Shown here piece after piece: positions 31,433 through 42,493 of a stretch of 64,000 bases of DNA; position 1 is the stretch's first letter, and each line of letters starts with the position of its first letter. The DNA lies in contig JAQTHZ010000001.1 of assembly GCA_029433365.1 (NCBI GenBank), forward strand, positions 1 through 64,000, written 5' to 3'. The DNA is from Orbaceae bacterium ESL0721. Its GTDB lineage: Bacteria; Pseudomonadota; Gammaproteobacteria; Enterobacterales; Orbaceae. The position numbers and the translations under genes are program-made. Below the pieces are notes generated by a model that searched no databases, had not been told where the DNA came from, and saw only the letters and a program-made list of their open reading frames with translations.

Positions 31433-32542
31433 ATGAATCATAAAAAGCAACTTATCGTAAAATTATTAGATGAAACACCAATTAAAATTAACGGAAGTAA
31501 CCCGTGGGATGTTCAGATCAATGATGACTCTTTTTATGGACAGGTACTCAAAGAGGGGTCGATCGGATTAGGCGAATCCTACATGCAAGGGAAGTGGGAA
31601 TCAGATCAGATAGATGAGATGATTAACATTATTCTTCAACATAATTTGGATGAGAAAGTCCACACCAAATTTGATCTCATCACTAAACTCCGTTTTCTAC
31701 TTTTCAACTTACAAAGCAAAACTCGCGCCTATATTGTTGGGCGAAAACATTACGATTTTGGTAATGATCTCTTTGAAAAAATGTTAGATAAAGAGCTCAA
31801 TTACTCCTGCGGTTACTGGAAAAATGCCAATAATTTAGATGAAGCGCAAGAGGCAAAATTGGATCTAATAGCACAAAAGTTACAGTTAAAGCCCGGAATG
31901 AAAGTGCTTGATGTTGGTTGTGGTTGGGGTGGTTTTAGTGAATTTGCTGCCAGAAAATATGGTTGCGAAGTGAAAGGGATCACCATCTCGAAAGAGCAAG
32001 CTGATTATGCTCAAAAGCGTTGCCAAGGTCTACCAGTTGAGATTGCTCTAATGGATTACCGCGATCTAGATGAGAAGTGCAATCGCATCGTCTCAATCGG
32101 TATGTTTGAACATGTCGGTCAAAAAAATTATGCCACCTATTTCACCAAACTAAACAGTCTATTAGCTGATGATGGACTCTTTCTTCTCCACACCATCGGT
32201 ACTAACACCTCCCATCTTGGTAATGATCCTTGGCTCAATAAATATATCTTTCCCAATGGCGTATTACCCTCAATTGCACAGTTAAGCCGAGCAACCGAAG
32301 GGAAGTTTATTATGGAAGATTGGCAAAACTTTGGTCCTGATTATGATAAAACGCTGATGGCATGGCATGAAAACTTAATGCGCAATAAGCCAGAACTGCA
32401 AAAGCACTACAGCAAAGAGGAGTTACGCATGTTCACCTACTACCTCCTCTGCTGTGCCGGCACCTTCCGCGCCAGAACAACCCAACTCTGGCAAGTGGTC
32501 TTCTCGAAAAAACGCAAAGAGCGTTATGATGCACCAAGGTGA
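31433..32542 (+). CDS. cfa: Cyclopropane-fatty-acyl-phospholipid synthase
   Basis: Cfa adds a methylene bridge from SAM to unsaturated acyl chains in membrane lipids, an acid and stationary-phase adaptation. The 369-residue product has YDFGNDLFEKMLDKELNYSC, the SAM-binding VLDVGCGWGGFSEFAARKYG, and EHVGQKNYATYF, then the conserved tail AGTFRARTTQLWQVVFSK. It has normal length and is intact. It stands alone behind lolE with a 130-base gap that should contain its promoter. Confidence 0.96.
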   Translation: MNHKKQLIVKLLDETPIKINGSNPWDVQINDDSFYGQVLKEGSIGLGESYMQGKWESDQIDEMINIILQHNLDEKVHTKFDLITKLRFLLFNLQSKTRAYIVGRKHYDFGNDLFEKMLDKELNYSCGYWKNANNLDEAQEAKLDLIAQKLQLKPGMKVLDVGCGWGGFSEFAARKYGCEVKGITISKEQADYAQKRCQGLPVEIALMDYRDLDEKCNRIVSIGMFEHVGQKNYATYFTKLNSLLADDGLFLLHTIGTNTSHLGNDPWLNKYIFPNGVLPSIAQLSRATEGKFIMEDWQNFGPDYDKTLMAWHENLMRNKPELQKHYSKEELRMFTYYLLCCAGTFRARTTQLWQVVFSKKRKERYDAPR

Positions 32543-32711
32543 TGTGAATAGGAGAGTAACTATTTGCTAAATTCACTGTTAAATAGAAATCCTGCTGCGA
32601 TAGCAGTTGGCAGATTGGGTTTGGGAGGTAGTAAGGTGGGTAGATGTCCCTGTGGTCAAAATTACCAAACAGGTTGAGCCATTTATCCATCTCACTCTAA
32701 CCACTGCCATC
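32543..32711. other. Short gap behind cfa
   Basis: No gene is visible. It leads into the IS remnant at 32712. Confidence 0.4.
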
Positions 32712-32900
32712 TGATCTTTCCCTAATTTAATAGAGACTTTTTAACACTAAAAAGTAGGCTATTATGAGCAAAAAAATAAGATCCCATTCTAAATAGGAAG
32801 CTATCAACTTCGCAGTAAACAGTAGTAAATAGCAGTAAACTTACCGATAAACAGCTAATGGTTAAGTTGAAAATTACAAAATATTTTGTAGGTGGATGGT
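32712..32900 (+). mobile_element. Left-end remnant of the IS3-family element
   Basis: This segment matches the left end of the element at 41184 with drift. It starts TGATCTTTCCCTAATTTA (compare TGATCTGCCCCTAATTTA), continues with GAGACTTTTTAACACTAAAA, an ATGAG(C/T)AAAAAAAT start of orfA, and AAATTACAAAA-ATTTTGTA, then stops abruptly. Only about 190 bases remain. The orfA start here reads MSKKIRSHSK, then TAG, then EAIN. It lies upstream of the CdiA-like gene, so both flanks of that locus carry the same IS. Confidence 0.75.
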
Positions 32901-33432
32901 AGAGCTTAGATCTAATAGTACAAATTTCAAGCAAACAGTTCATTTTTTCTTAAAACCGGAAATCAAAAGCAGTTCACCGTTTTTACTATTTGCTGTCTAT
33001 TAATGAAAATCTATTTCTATATGATATTTAGTTGCTGTTTTTTAAAGAGATAGTTAAATTATCTTTATGAAAAAATAGCTTAACCCTAAAACATTTTCAG
33101 GTAAAAGCCACTTTAATCCTCTCACTTATCTTTTAAATAAAAGCCAAAAATCGTGCTTTAAAAGGTAATCACTACTCAAAAAAAGATTTACCCATAATCT
33201 TGTTAACGCTCTGTTTATCAGTGTAATTAAATCAACTATTTTGCTAAAAATTAACCATTGACGCCTAAATCAGGAGTTATTACTATTCTGCGTTTTTTAT
33301 AAATAGCCATTAAATTCAATTACTAATTTCAATTATTAAATTCAATACTAAATTTAATCTTAAATCTAACTATAAATAATCAGATACCTGCCAAAAAAGG
33401 CACCCCATAACAATAAAAAAAGGAATAACACA
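32901..33432. other. Upstream region of the CdiA-like gene
   Basis: No gene is visible in about 530 bases. It has one TAACCCTAAAACAT copy (33081-33094) and ATTAAATTCAATTACT-type tandem repeats at 33290-33390. The promoter of the exoprotein gene should lie here; its ribosome-binding site is AAAAAGGAAT before ATG 33433. Confidence 0.45.
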
Positions 33433-36400
33433 ATGAACGCACGCTTTTACCGTCTTATCTATAATCGAACTCGAGCACTTATAATGGCAGTAGCTGAGAT
33501 TAGCAGGTCAAATAGTTGTGCTGCAAGTACGGTTAAAGCGGCGTCTTTAGTTAATAAAAGTTTTGATGGTAGATTAAAAGCGGTCACCTTAAAACCGCTC
33601 ACATTTAGAACCTACCTAGCGCTTGGGCTTGCAACTATCTCGCTCCCATCTCTCTTATTTACCCCATCAGCTTTTGCCTCAACAATTATTGCTGACAGTA
33701 GCCATAAAGAGCAGCCGATGGTGATTAACAGCGCTAATGGCACGACGCAAGTTAATATTGTCACCCCTAATAAACATGGGCTTTCGCATAATAGGTATTC
33801 ACAGTTTGATGTCTCAAATCAAGGGGTGATTTTAAATAACTCGGGTAAAAACAGTAAGACGCAGTTAGCAGGCTATATTGAGGGGAATCAAGCTTTAATG
33901 CAGAGCGGGGGCGCTAAAATCATCTTAAATGAGGTAAATAGCAGCAGACCTTCACAGTTAAATGGTTATATTGAAGTTGCGGGGCAAAAGGCGCAGGTGA
34001 TTATTGCCAATAGTGCTGGTATTACTTGCAGTGGCTGCGGTTTTATTAATGCGGGCAGAAGCACCTTAACCACCGGTAAACCGGTCATTAATGAGGGGCA
34101 GTTAACTGGCTATCAGGTGACAAATGGCACCATTAATGTTGAGGGGAAAGGGTTTGATGCGAGCCGCTCTGACTATACCGACTTAATTGCGAGAGCTGTG
34201 CAAATCAACTCCGCCATCTGGGCAAATGAGGCGAATGTGATTACGGGGCAAAATGAAGTGAGCCTTGATACCAAGACAGTTACGCCACTAGATATTAGTT
34301 CAACTAATCAGACAGATAATAGTAATAATAACAGCAACATAACTGATAGACCCGAATTTGCAATCGATGTTGCAGCGCTTGGCGGGATGTATGCAGGTAA
34401 AATCAGGATGATAGGCACCGAGAAGGGGGTTGGGGTTCGAAGTGCAGGTGAGCTTGGTGCCTCTGCTGGCAGCATCACCTTATCAGCTGATGGTAAGATT
34501 ATTAACCTTGGCGCCATGCAGGCAAACACGGCTATCAACCTTAATAGCCGCGGGGATATCCAAAATGAGAAGCAGCTCTATAGCCACGGCGATATAGCGC
34601 TTAGTAGCCAAAAAGATATCAAAAATAGTGGCTCAGTTGTTGCTGGGCAGAATATCACTTTAATAAGTGGTGATGCTGGTAATGGTAATAGTAATGGTAA
34701 TAGTGATGGTGCTAATAGTTATGGCACTATCACTAGCAGCAAAGGCAGCACCCTTGCCGCCGGCGTTGATGATAAGGGGCGGTTAACTAAAGCGGGCAGC
34801 ATTTCGGCTCACGCGGATAATATCACGCTACATGGCAGTAACCTTGCAACTAAGAGTATAGATTTAAAGAGTCAAAATGCGCTTGATTTACAAGGCAGTG
34901 AGGTTCAGACCGGCTCACTTACGGCTAACGCATCTAAAATGGCACTGCAAAATGCATCGATTAATGCCAAAGAGGATATTAACCTAACTGCTGATACTAT
35001 TAACCATAAAGCAGCTACTTTGCTTGGTAGTAATCTACATATTACAGCTGATAGCCTAAGTGGTGATGGCAAGCTACTTGCTGGGCAAAACATCACCTTA
35101 AACCTGAAAGAGGCTTTCACAAATCAGAGTGATATTATTGCAAACGGCAGTATCAACGTGAATCATGAAAATAGCCTTATCAACGATGGGCGACTACTTG
35201 CAGGTGACAGCCTTACACTTAAAACGCTAGCAAGTTCTAAGCGAATGCTTGCCACCATCACCAATAAAGGCGAGATGGAGTCTGAGAACATCACAGTTCT
35301 TGGTGATACACTAACTAACTATGGGATGATTAATGGCGGCGCAGTTAAGCTCACTTTAACGGGGGACTTTTTAAACCTTGGCGCTGCCCGCTTTTATGGT
35401 GATGATATCTTAATTAATGCAGTAAATGTTAAAAACCACGGTGATAGTTTAGACACCAAAGAGGCGCCAACTGTTGCTGCTAGGCAGAAAATGGTGATTA
35501 ATAGCCAAACAGTTGATAACGATAACCACGCCCTGCTGCTTAGCCTTGGTGATATATCAATAGTTGCTGATACTGTTAATAACCACTCAGCAACCATCGA
35601 GTCACAAGGTGATATGGTAATTATTGCTGACACGATTAACAACATCAATGACCGCTTTATCACGGAGATTGCCGAAATAGATAAGGTAGATGAGATTAAA
35701 GAGTACTCCCCGTTTGGCTCAGCAGACCGCTACAGGCCTGATGAGGTAAAAATTGAGGTTAGCAAGAAAAAGAACCACCGTGAGTGGATAATGACCACGA
35801 GTGATGGCAGGTACTCTGGCTATAAGTTCTATGAGTATAACTATGATAAAACTGTTTATGAGACCTTAATCACCGAGACCAACCCCGCAAATATTATGGC
35901 GGGCGGGAATCTCACCATCAAAGCCAAAACGGTTAATAATGAGAACAGCAAAATCTTAGCCGGTCAAAACCTACTCTTAACGGTGACTGATTTAAACAAC
36001 TACTCCACTGCTGGCATTAATCGAGTCGAAGATATCGGCACAGTCACCTACCACTACCGTAAGAAAGAGAAGAAAGCTGCTGGTACTAAACATACCTATA
36101 AACATAAAACCTCAACCTCTGCATATCAGAACATCACCGAGACCACCATTGATGTTGGCAATAGTGAGATAAAAGAGCACGCTATCACGCCAAGTAGCAG
36201 CTTAAATGATAAGGCACGAGATAAGGTTAATATTATCAATAACGTTGCAACTATTGAGAGTGATATCAAGCTCCCAAACAGTGCCATCTACAGCGTGAAT
36301 AAAGATGTTGATAAGAACTACCTAATTGAGACCGACCCCAAATTTACAAGCCACCATAAGTGGCTAAGCTCAGACTATATGTTTGATAGAATGCGCCTCG

Positions 36401-39400
36401 ACCCTAATAACATCCAAAAGCGGCTTGGTGATGGCTACTATGAGCAGCAGCTCATAAAAGAGCAGGTGGTCGCATTAACCGGTCAGCGCTACCTTGGCAG
36501 CTATCAAAGTGATATGGAGCAGTATCAGGCGCTAATGAACGCTGGGGCGACTTTTGCTGATATGTATAACTTAACTGTTGGGGTAGCCTTAACTAAAGAG
36601 CAGATGGAGTCGCTAACAACTGACATTGTCTGGTTTGTGAGTAAAACTGTTGAAGTTAATGGCAAGAGAGAAGAGGTGCTTGTCCCGCAGCTCTACATCG
36701 TTAACCGCCCCAAAGTGAGCGCAACTGGCGCACTAATTGCTGGCAGCAATGTGGTTATCCAAAGTGATAGTGATATTAATGGCAACGGCAATATCAACTC
36801 AACTGGTGCGATTAACAGTAAAAAGCAGTTAGTGATAACTGGCGATAACATCACAAACAGTGGCGTTATAAGTGGTGGGCGTTTACAGATGGCAAGTCAG
36901 GGCTCAATTATTAACCACGGCACCATCCTTGGCAGTGATGGAGTTAACCTATCTGCTAAGAACGACATTATCCTTGAGAGCAAAACTAAGACGACAACCA
37001 CAAACTATGGGCAAAATAGCAGCAGTAATACCGCAATCGATCGCCCCTCACAGGTGATAACAACAAATGGTGATATCACCTTAACTGCTGGGCACGATAT
37101 TAACCTTGCAGCGGGTCAAGTTGTTAATCAGAGTGATAAAAATAGCAGCGGTAAAATAACCCTCACAGCGGGTAACGATATCAAACTTGATAGCGTAGGA
37201 ATAGAAAGCAAGCAAGAGATTCACACGAGTAAAAACAACTACCGTAAAAGTGATATTAAAGAGCAAGTTGGCTCAACTATCCAAGGCTACGGGGATATTA
37301 CGCTAAATTCTGGTCATGATATAACAGTTACTGGCAGTGATATTAGCAGTGATAAAGCGCTCTCACTTAATGCTAAAAATGATATTACTATTAATAGCAG
37401 CAAAGAGGAGACGCAGTTAACTGACCATAGTAAAGTGAAATCAAGCGGCTTTTTAAGTAGTGAGACAACTATCTCCCATATTGAAGTAGATAATGAGACG
37501 CAAAAGGGGAGCTACTTAACGGGTGAAAACGTTACCGTCAGTGCCGGTAACAATATGTCAGTTATCGGTAGTGATATTGTGGCGGACAGCGCCCTTAACC
37601 TTGCAGCTAATGGTGATATCACAATTGATGCGGCTAAAGAGATTTACCACCACTATGAGCAGAATATCACTAAAAAGTCAGGCTTAATGAGTAGTGGCGG
37701 ACTTGGGGTCACTTATGGTAGTGAGTCATCAGACCTTAAGCAGACAGATAATGAGGAGGCTTACCGTGGCAGCACCGTTGGCAGCTTAACTGGCAGTGTC
37801 AATATCAGCTCTGGTAAAAATCTGACGATTAATGGCAGTGATGTGATTGCGAAAGAGGATATTAAGCTACAGGGCGAGAACGTTGCCATCACCGCACAAG
37901 ATGCAAAGACCACCTATGATGAGAACTACACCTATAAAAAGAGCGGGCTAACGGTTGCCTTAACTGGCACAGCGAGTGACCTTTATGAAGCAGGTAAAGC
38001 AGTTAAAGAGAGCAAAAAAAGGGGCAATGATAAGTTAACTGCGCTGCAAGGGATAAAAGCTGCCTTAACGGGTGCTGGCGCTGCACTTGATAGTCAGACC
38101 CAAAATGAGAAAGGGGAGTCACAGGCATCAATTGGGGTTAGCGTGATGGTTGGCAGTCAAAAGACCGAGCGCACAGTAAAAGAGGAGCACCACAGCGCTA
38201 AGGGGAGCACAGTTAGCGCTGGGCGAGATGTTACCATTACGGCAACAGGGAATGCCAACAACGCAAATAACAACACAGACAATAGTAACAACACAAATAC
38301 CAACAACTCAAACACCGGTAATATCACCCTAACTGGCAGTGAGATTAAAGCGGGCAGTGATGTCAATCTAACCGCTGCTAATAACTTAAATGTGACTGCT
38401 GCCTTAAATACACAGCATAGTGATAGGAAAGAGACCAGCAAAGGTGGCAATGTTGGTATTGGGCTCTCGTTTGGTGGTGATGAGAGCGGTTTTCGGTTTA
38501 AAGGGGATGCGAACTTTAGCCGTGAGCGGGAGAGGCAAGATGGTAGTGCGTGGAGTGAGGGGGTAATCACAGCCGGTAACACGTTAAATGCAAATATTCA
38601 AAATGATGCGAACCTAACTGGCGCCATCTTAAATGGCAACACGGTTAACCTAAATGTTGGCGGCAATCTTAATCTTACCTCACTACAAGATAGTGATGAT
38701 TATGACTATGATAAAATCAGTGCCTCCATTAATGGCTCGGCAGGCTTTGGTGGCGCTAGTGGTAACCTTGCATTTGATAGCACCCAGATGACCAGCCACT
38801 GGCAGAGCGTTACTGAGCAGACTGGCATCTTTGCTGGCAGTGGCGGTTATAACATCACCGTAAATAACAACACGAATCTTACTGGTGCCGTGATTGCCTC
38901 AGAGGCGACCGACAGTAGCAAAAACACTTTAAATACCGGCACCTTAACCTTTAGTGATATAAAAAACAGTGCCAACTATAAAGTAGACCATGTCTCACTT
39001 AGTGTTGGCACGAGTAACAGCTCACCAACAGCAGGCGCCCCTGCCATCTACCATAAAAGGAGAGTAGTAAGAATATTACCCACTCAGCAATATCAGATGG
39101 CACGATTAATATTCATGATAAAGAGAATCAAACGCAAGACATCAACGAATTAAGTCATGACACCGCCAATGCTCACCACACCTTAAAACCTATCTTTGAT
39201 AAAGATAAGGAGCTTGAGAAGATAGAGATTATCGACTCAATCCGTGATATTGCAAACCAAGCGAAAGACCTCGCCCATAAATATGACAAACTACAGGCGC
39301 AAAAAGCGGTAGATAAGAACGGCGTGCCGCAGAAATTTAAGGATGAAGCGGCAGCTGCCCTCTCGCAAAATGGCAATAAACCAACCGAAGCACAAATTAA

Positions 39401-40733
39401 CCAGCTCGCCTATAACAGTGCGGTTAATGACCACATTATTAACCAGAACAACCTCGGCACCATGGGTGGCAGTATTGATAAAGGGATAACAGCTGCGGCA
39501 TCAATTGCAACTGGCATCATCACTGGCAATATCGCTGGCGGGCTTGCTGGTGCGAGTGCTCCATATTTAGCGACTGTTATTAAAGAGCAGACCAGCTATA
39601 TTGATAAAGATGGTAACAAGCAGACCGATAAACAGGCAAACCTCATCGCCCACGCAATCCTTGGCGCTGCAGTTGCGGCAACCCAAAACAGCTCAGCTAT
39701 TGCAGGCGGGCTTGGTGCAGCTGGTGGTGAGATTGCAGCCGAGACCATCCGTGACCTACTATATGATGGCAAACCAAACGACAAACTGACCGAAGCCGAG
39801 AAAGAGAACATCAGCGCATTAACCCAGCTCGCCCTTGGCATCGCAACTGCTACAGCAACCGGCGGCGACATGGATGCGGCTGGTGCTGCTGTGCAGGCTG
39901 GGAAGAATTCTATTGAGAATAATGGATTAAAAAACCCCCTACCTACTCCATGGGGAATTATTCAAGAGGCGTTAACACCAAGCGAGATTGGCGCTCAAAC
40001 AACCCTTACTGTTGCTAATATTTTAGGTGATAAGGGGCTAAGTGCGGCTGAAGTTGATGCCTTTTTAAATAGCCTATCGATGTCCCAAATGAAGCTGATC
40101 CAACTTGCCTATTCTGACCCGATGGGAGATGAAAACCTAATTAATGCGGTCTTCAAAACCTATGATTTGTATTATGAAAACTATAAAAATGGTAATAGTG
40201 CCAATACAACAATTGCCTCCGATCCTAAAGATCACCCTAAATTGGAAGGCTTACCAATCCCAGAACAGGATAAAGATGCTGGTATAATGGGCACACCAAT
40301 TCCAAATTCTGATGACGCCATGCCAACCCACACTGGGCATGATGGCGGACTTGGTAACGTCGAGGTGACCAATAATACTGGTGGGGATCAGATTGTTGAT
40401 AAGGATTGGACGGATTATGCTTTATCAGCAGAAATCACCCAAAGCGATCATGCCAAAATTAGAAATAAACAAGGACGACCGGTAGGGCAAGTAATTAATG
40501 ATATTGAGAACTCAAGACCTTCCGACATCCTTGTACAAGATGATGGACGTTGGGTTGTATTAGGTCCAAAAGGTAGAGCTCATATTATTGAGCCAGATGG
40601 TGAAGTAGTTACGTCAATAAAAAATGATAGACAAAATACCTTGAACCGAATTAAAAATGGTCGTTGGGAGCGCCCAAGTAGTGATAAATTACAGGAGTTT
40701 AACGATAAATTTTCTGATTATATAAAGAGGTGA
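33433..40733 (+). pseudogene. CdiA/FHA-type two-partner-secretion exoprotein, one frameshift
   Basis: About 2,430 residues if repaired. The N-terminus is an extended signal peptide (MNARFYRLIYNRTRALIMAV... ending SLLFTPSAFA), followed by the TPS secretion domain with INSAN-type start, NSAGITCSGCGFINAGR and STLTTGKP. A very long beta-helix of FHA repeats (GDI-L-AG-DI-NSS) follows, then an Ala/Gly-rich pretoxin region (39460-39900) and an IENN motif (in KNSIENNGL) in the place of the canonical VENN boundary of CdiA. The tip of about 250 residues ends with a compact domain (HAKIRNKQGRPVGQVINDIE, DDGRWVVLGPKGRAHIIE). I do not recognise the tip's activity. The frame breaks at AAAA 39055-39058; one missing A explains it. 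No TpsB/CdiB transporter gene is in the window. Confidence 0.85.
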
Positions 40734-40736
40734 TTT

Positions 40737-40982
40737 ATGGATTTATTAAAACAAGAATATGTAGCCAATGCTGTGACTTTAACTGATCTAAGACTTTCTG
40801 AAAGTGAAATTACCATATATTTAGATTGTATGAATTTCATGTTAGAAAATTGTTCTGATGAACAGATAAATCAATATACAGCTTGTATAGATAAAGAAGA
40901 GTTATCATGGTTTAGAGATGACTTATTAGAAATCATAAAAAAAATAGAACATAAAGAGTTTTTACCTGATAGATATAAATAA
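40737..40982 (+). CDS. Probable CdiI-type immunity protein, 81 aa
   Basis: It starts 4 bases after the exoprotein stop with an AGAGGTG site. The protein is small, acidic and helical (LSESEITIYLDCMNFMLENC, then LSWFRDDLLEIIKKIEH), with no signal peptide. In CDI loci the gene right behind cdiA encodes the cognate immunity protein, which neutralises the tip in the cytoplasm. I recognise no family, so the call rests on position, size and charge. It is followed by a terminator built from two copies of the recurring 13-bp word. Confidence 0.65.
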   Translation: MDLLKQEYVANAVTLTDLRLSESEITIYLDCMNFMLENCSDEQINQYTACIDKEELSWFRDDLLEIIKKIEHKEFLPDRYK

Positions 40983-41021
40983 ATGTCCTTTATTGTACAT
41001 TTATTATCTTTTCTTGATCAA

Positions 41022-41074
41022 AACCCTAAAACATCCCAGCAACATAAAAAATGTTTTAGGGTTAACATTTTTTT
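41022..41074 (+). terminator. Terminator made of an inverted pair of the 13-bp word
   Basis: AACCCTAAAACAT (41022-41034) and ATGTTTTAGGGTT (41051-41063) form a perfect 13-bp stem with a 16-base loop, followed by T7 (41068-41074). It ends the exoprotein/immunity transcript. In Neisseria and Haemophilus, inverted pairs of uptake sequences commonly serve as terminators. Confidence 0.85.
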
Positions 41075-41104
41075 AATCCAAGAAAAACAAAATATTAAAT
41101 ATAT

Positions 41105-41183
41105 CACCTTAACCTTTAGTGACATTCAAAACAGTGCAAACTATAAAGTAGACCATGTCTCACTGAGTGTTGGCACAAGTAAC
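41105..41183 (+). pseudogene. Orphan scrap of a cdiA-like repeat
   Basis: This stretch matches 38939-39017 inside the exoprotein gene at the DNA level with few changes and reads TLTFSDIQNSANYKVDHVSL, then SVGTSN. It is cut by the IS end at 41184. It is either the rest of an orphan cdiA-CT module or a recombination scar left by tip exchange. Confidence 0.8.
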
Positions 41184-41235
41184 TGATCTGCCCCTAATTT
41201 AGTGGAGACTTTTTAACACTAAAAAAGTCTCCACT

Positions 41236-41531
41236 ATGAGTAAAAAAATGATCCGTAATTTAAATAAGAAGCTATCAACTTAGCACTAAATAGCAAACAA
41301 ACTTATCGACAAACAGCCAATGATTTAGGTATAAATTACAAAAAATTTTGTAATTGGATCTATCAAGCGATGAATAAACCGACCCACCAAGCGATAAAAT
41401 CAAACAAGAAACCAGACTATCAAGAGCTGGAGCGTCAAAATAGAGCGATAAAAAAAGAGCTTGAGCTGCGTAAAAAGGAGATTGAAATCCTAAAAAAGCT
41501 GGCTCACTACTTTGCGAACCTGAAAGAGTAA
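41236..41531 (+). pseudogene. IS3-family orfA, broken
   Basis: From ATG 41236 the frame fails at once, but a good frame reads (K)-stop-EAINLALNSKQTYRQTANDL and then a helix-turn-helix with NYKKFCNWIYQAM and a leucine-zipper-like end (LELRKKEIEILKKLAHYFAN). At least one frameshift and stop codons lie at its 5' end. The remnant at 32712 has a stop at the same codon before EAIN. OrfA would supply the DNA-binding part of the OrfAB transposase, so this copy is probably unable to move by itself. Confidence 0.75.
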
Positions 41532-42382
41532 GGTACGAATTTATTAAAAAGGAAAATAGACTATCGAAGCAGCGTCTATTTCATCTATTTGACGTGTCAA
41601 GTAGTGGTTACTATGCCTATTTAAAACGGTTGCCATCTCAGAGGAAGTTATTTAATGAGCAACTTGATAAAAAAGTTAAAGCACTATTTGAAGCGCATCG
41701 CTATCTATATGGTTATAGGCGGTTACATGTCGAACTTTTGGAGAGCGGTTACTGCTTATCACGTGAACGTGTTCGCCGGCGAATGCATAAACTTCATCTT
41801 AAAGCAAAACAACGTAAAAAGTATAGACAAACAACGGACAGTAACCACAATAAACCGGTAGCTAAAAATATTTTAAACAGGCACTTTTCAATGAATTCAC
41901 CAAATCAAGCTTGGGTATGTGATATTACCTATATTAAAGTGAACGAGCAGTGGCTATATCTTGCTATTGTGCTCGACCTTTATTCTCGTAAAATCATTGG
42001 TTGGGCGATGGATACGTGTATGGCAAACGCACTAGTTTGTCGAGCCTTAACAATGGCTTTGCTTCATCGAGGTTATCCAAGTAAAGTGATTGTTCATAGT
42101 GATAGGGGTAGTCAGTATTGTTCTGATGATTATCAATCTATATTAACGGCTTATGGTTTAACATGCAGTATGAGTCGCAAAGGTAACTGCTTAGATAATG
42201 CGGTGGCGGAAAGTTTTTTCCATACCTTAAAAACGGAATGGATTTATAGGCACAAATTAGAGAATATGGCTCAAGCCAAATCGAAGATCTTGTGGTACAT
42301 TGAGGTGTACTATAACCGAATAAGAAAACACTCTTATTTAAACTATTTATCACCTGTTCAATTTGAAGAAAAAATGGGTTAG
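41498..42382 (+). CDS. IS3-family transposase orfB (DDE integrase)
   Basis: The frame is entered by -1 slippage at 41492-41498 or internally. It has HTH_21 (YLYGYRRLHVELLESGYCLS) and the rve integrase core with all three catalytic acids: WVCDITYIKV (D), VIHSDRGSQYCS (D), and DNAVAESFFHTLKTEW (E). The C-terminus YNRIRKHSYLNYLSPVQFE is complete. The integrase part appears intact, while orfA is damaged. Confidence 0.9.
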   Translation, partial: AGSLLCEPERVRYEFIKKENRLSKQRLFHLFDVSSSGYYAYLKRLPSQRKLFNEQLDKKVKALFEAHRYLYGYRRLHVELLESGYCLSRERVRRRMHKLHLKAKQRKKYRQTTDSNHNKPVAKNILNRHFSMNSPNQAWVCDITYIKVNEQWLYLAIVLDLYSRKIIGWAMDTCMANALVCRALTMALLHRGYPSKVIVHSDRGSQYCSDDYQSILTAYGLTCSMSRKGNCLDNAVAESFFHTLKTEWIYRHKLENMAQAKSKILWYIEVYYNRIRKHSYLNYLSPVQFEEKMG

Positions 42383-42440
42383 TAATTTGAAAATAACTCT
42401 CCGTTAAAATGAGGGCAGATTATTAGGGGAAAGATCAACA

Positions 42441-42468
42441 AATCCCGCTCTAAATTACAAGCGGGATT
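42441..42468 (-). terminator. Terminator of htpG
   Basis: AATCCCGCT pairs with AGCGGGATT over 9 bp, directly between the IS end and the htpG stop codon. The position suits the minus-strand htpG gene; the IS transcript may use it too. Confidence 0.75.
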
Positions 42469-42493
42469 GAAGTTTAATAGTTGTTAATCAACG

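Larger units (their letters stand above)
41184..42437 (+). mobile_element. IS3-family insertion sequence, about 1.25 kb, orfA damaged
   Basis: The ends are imperfect inverted repeats: TGATCTGCCCCTAAT at the left and the complement of ATTAGGGGAAAGATCA at the right. Inside are orfA and orfB in the -1 relation, with an A6G slippery heptamer at 41492-41498, the usual IS3 frameshift site. A clear target duplication cannot be read; AAC on the left and ACA or AAC on the right are possible. It sits between the orphan cdiA scrap and the htpG terminator. A truncated relative lies at 32712. Confidence 0.85.

Noticed and set aside
34300-38600. Minus-strand frames inside the exoprotein gene
   Set aside because: They lie opposite a clear beta-helix coding frame and have repetitive, shadow-like composition.
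41270-41300. Recoded stop codon in orfA as a programmed event
   Set aside because: The same copy also has a frameshift nearby, so simple decay explains it better; kept only as a low-interest note.
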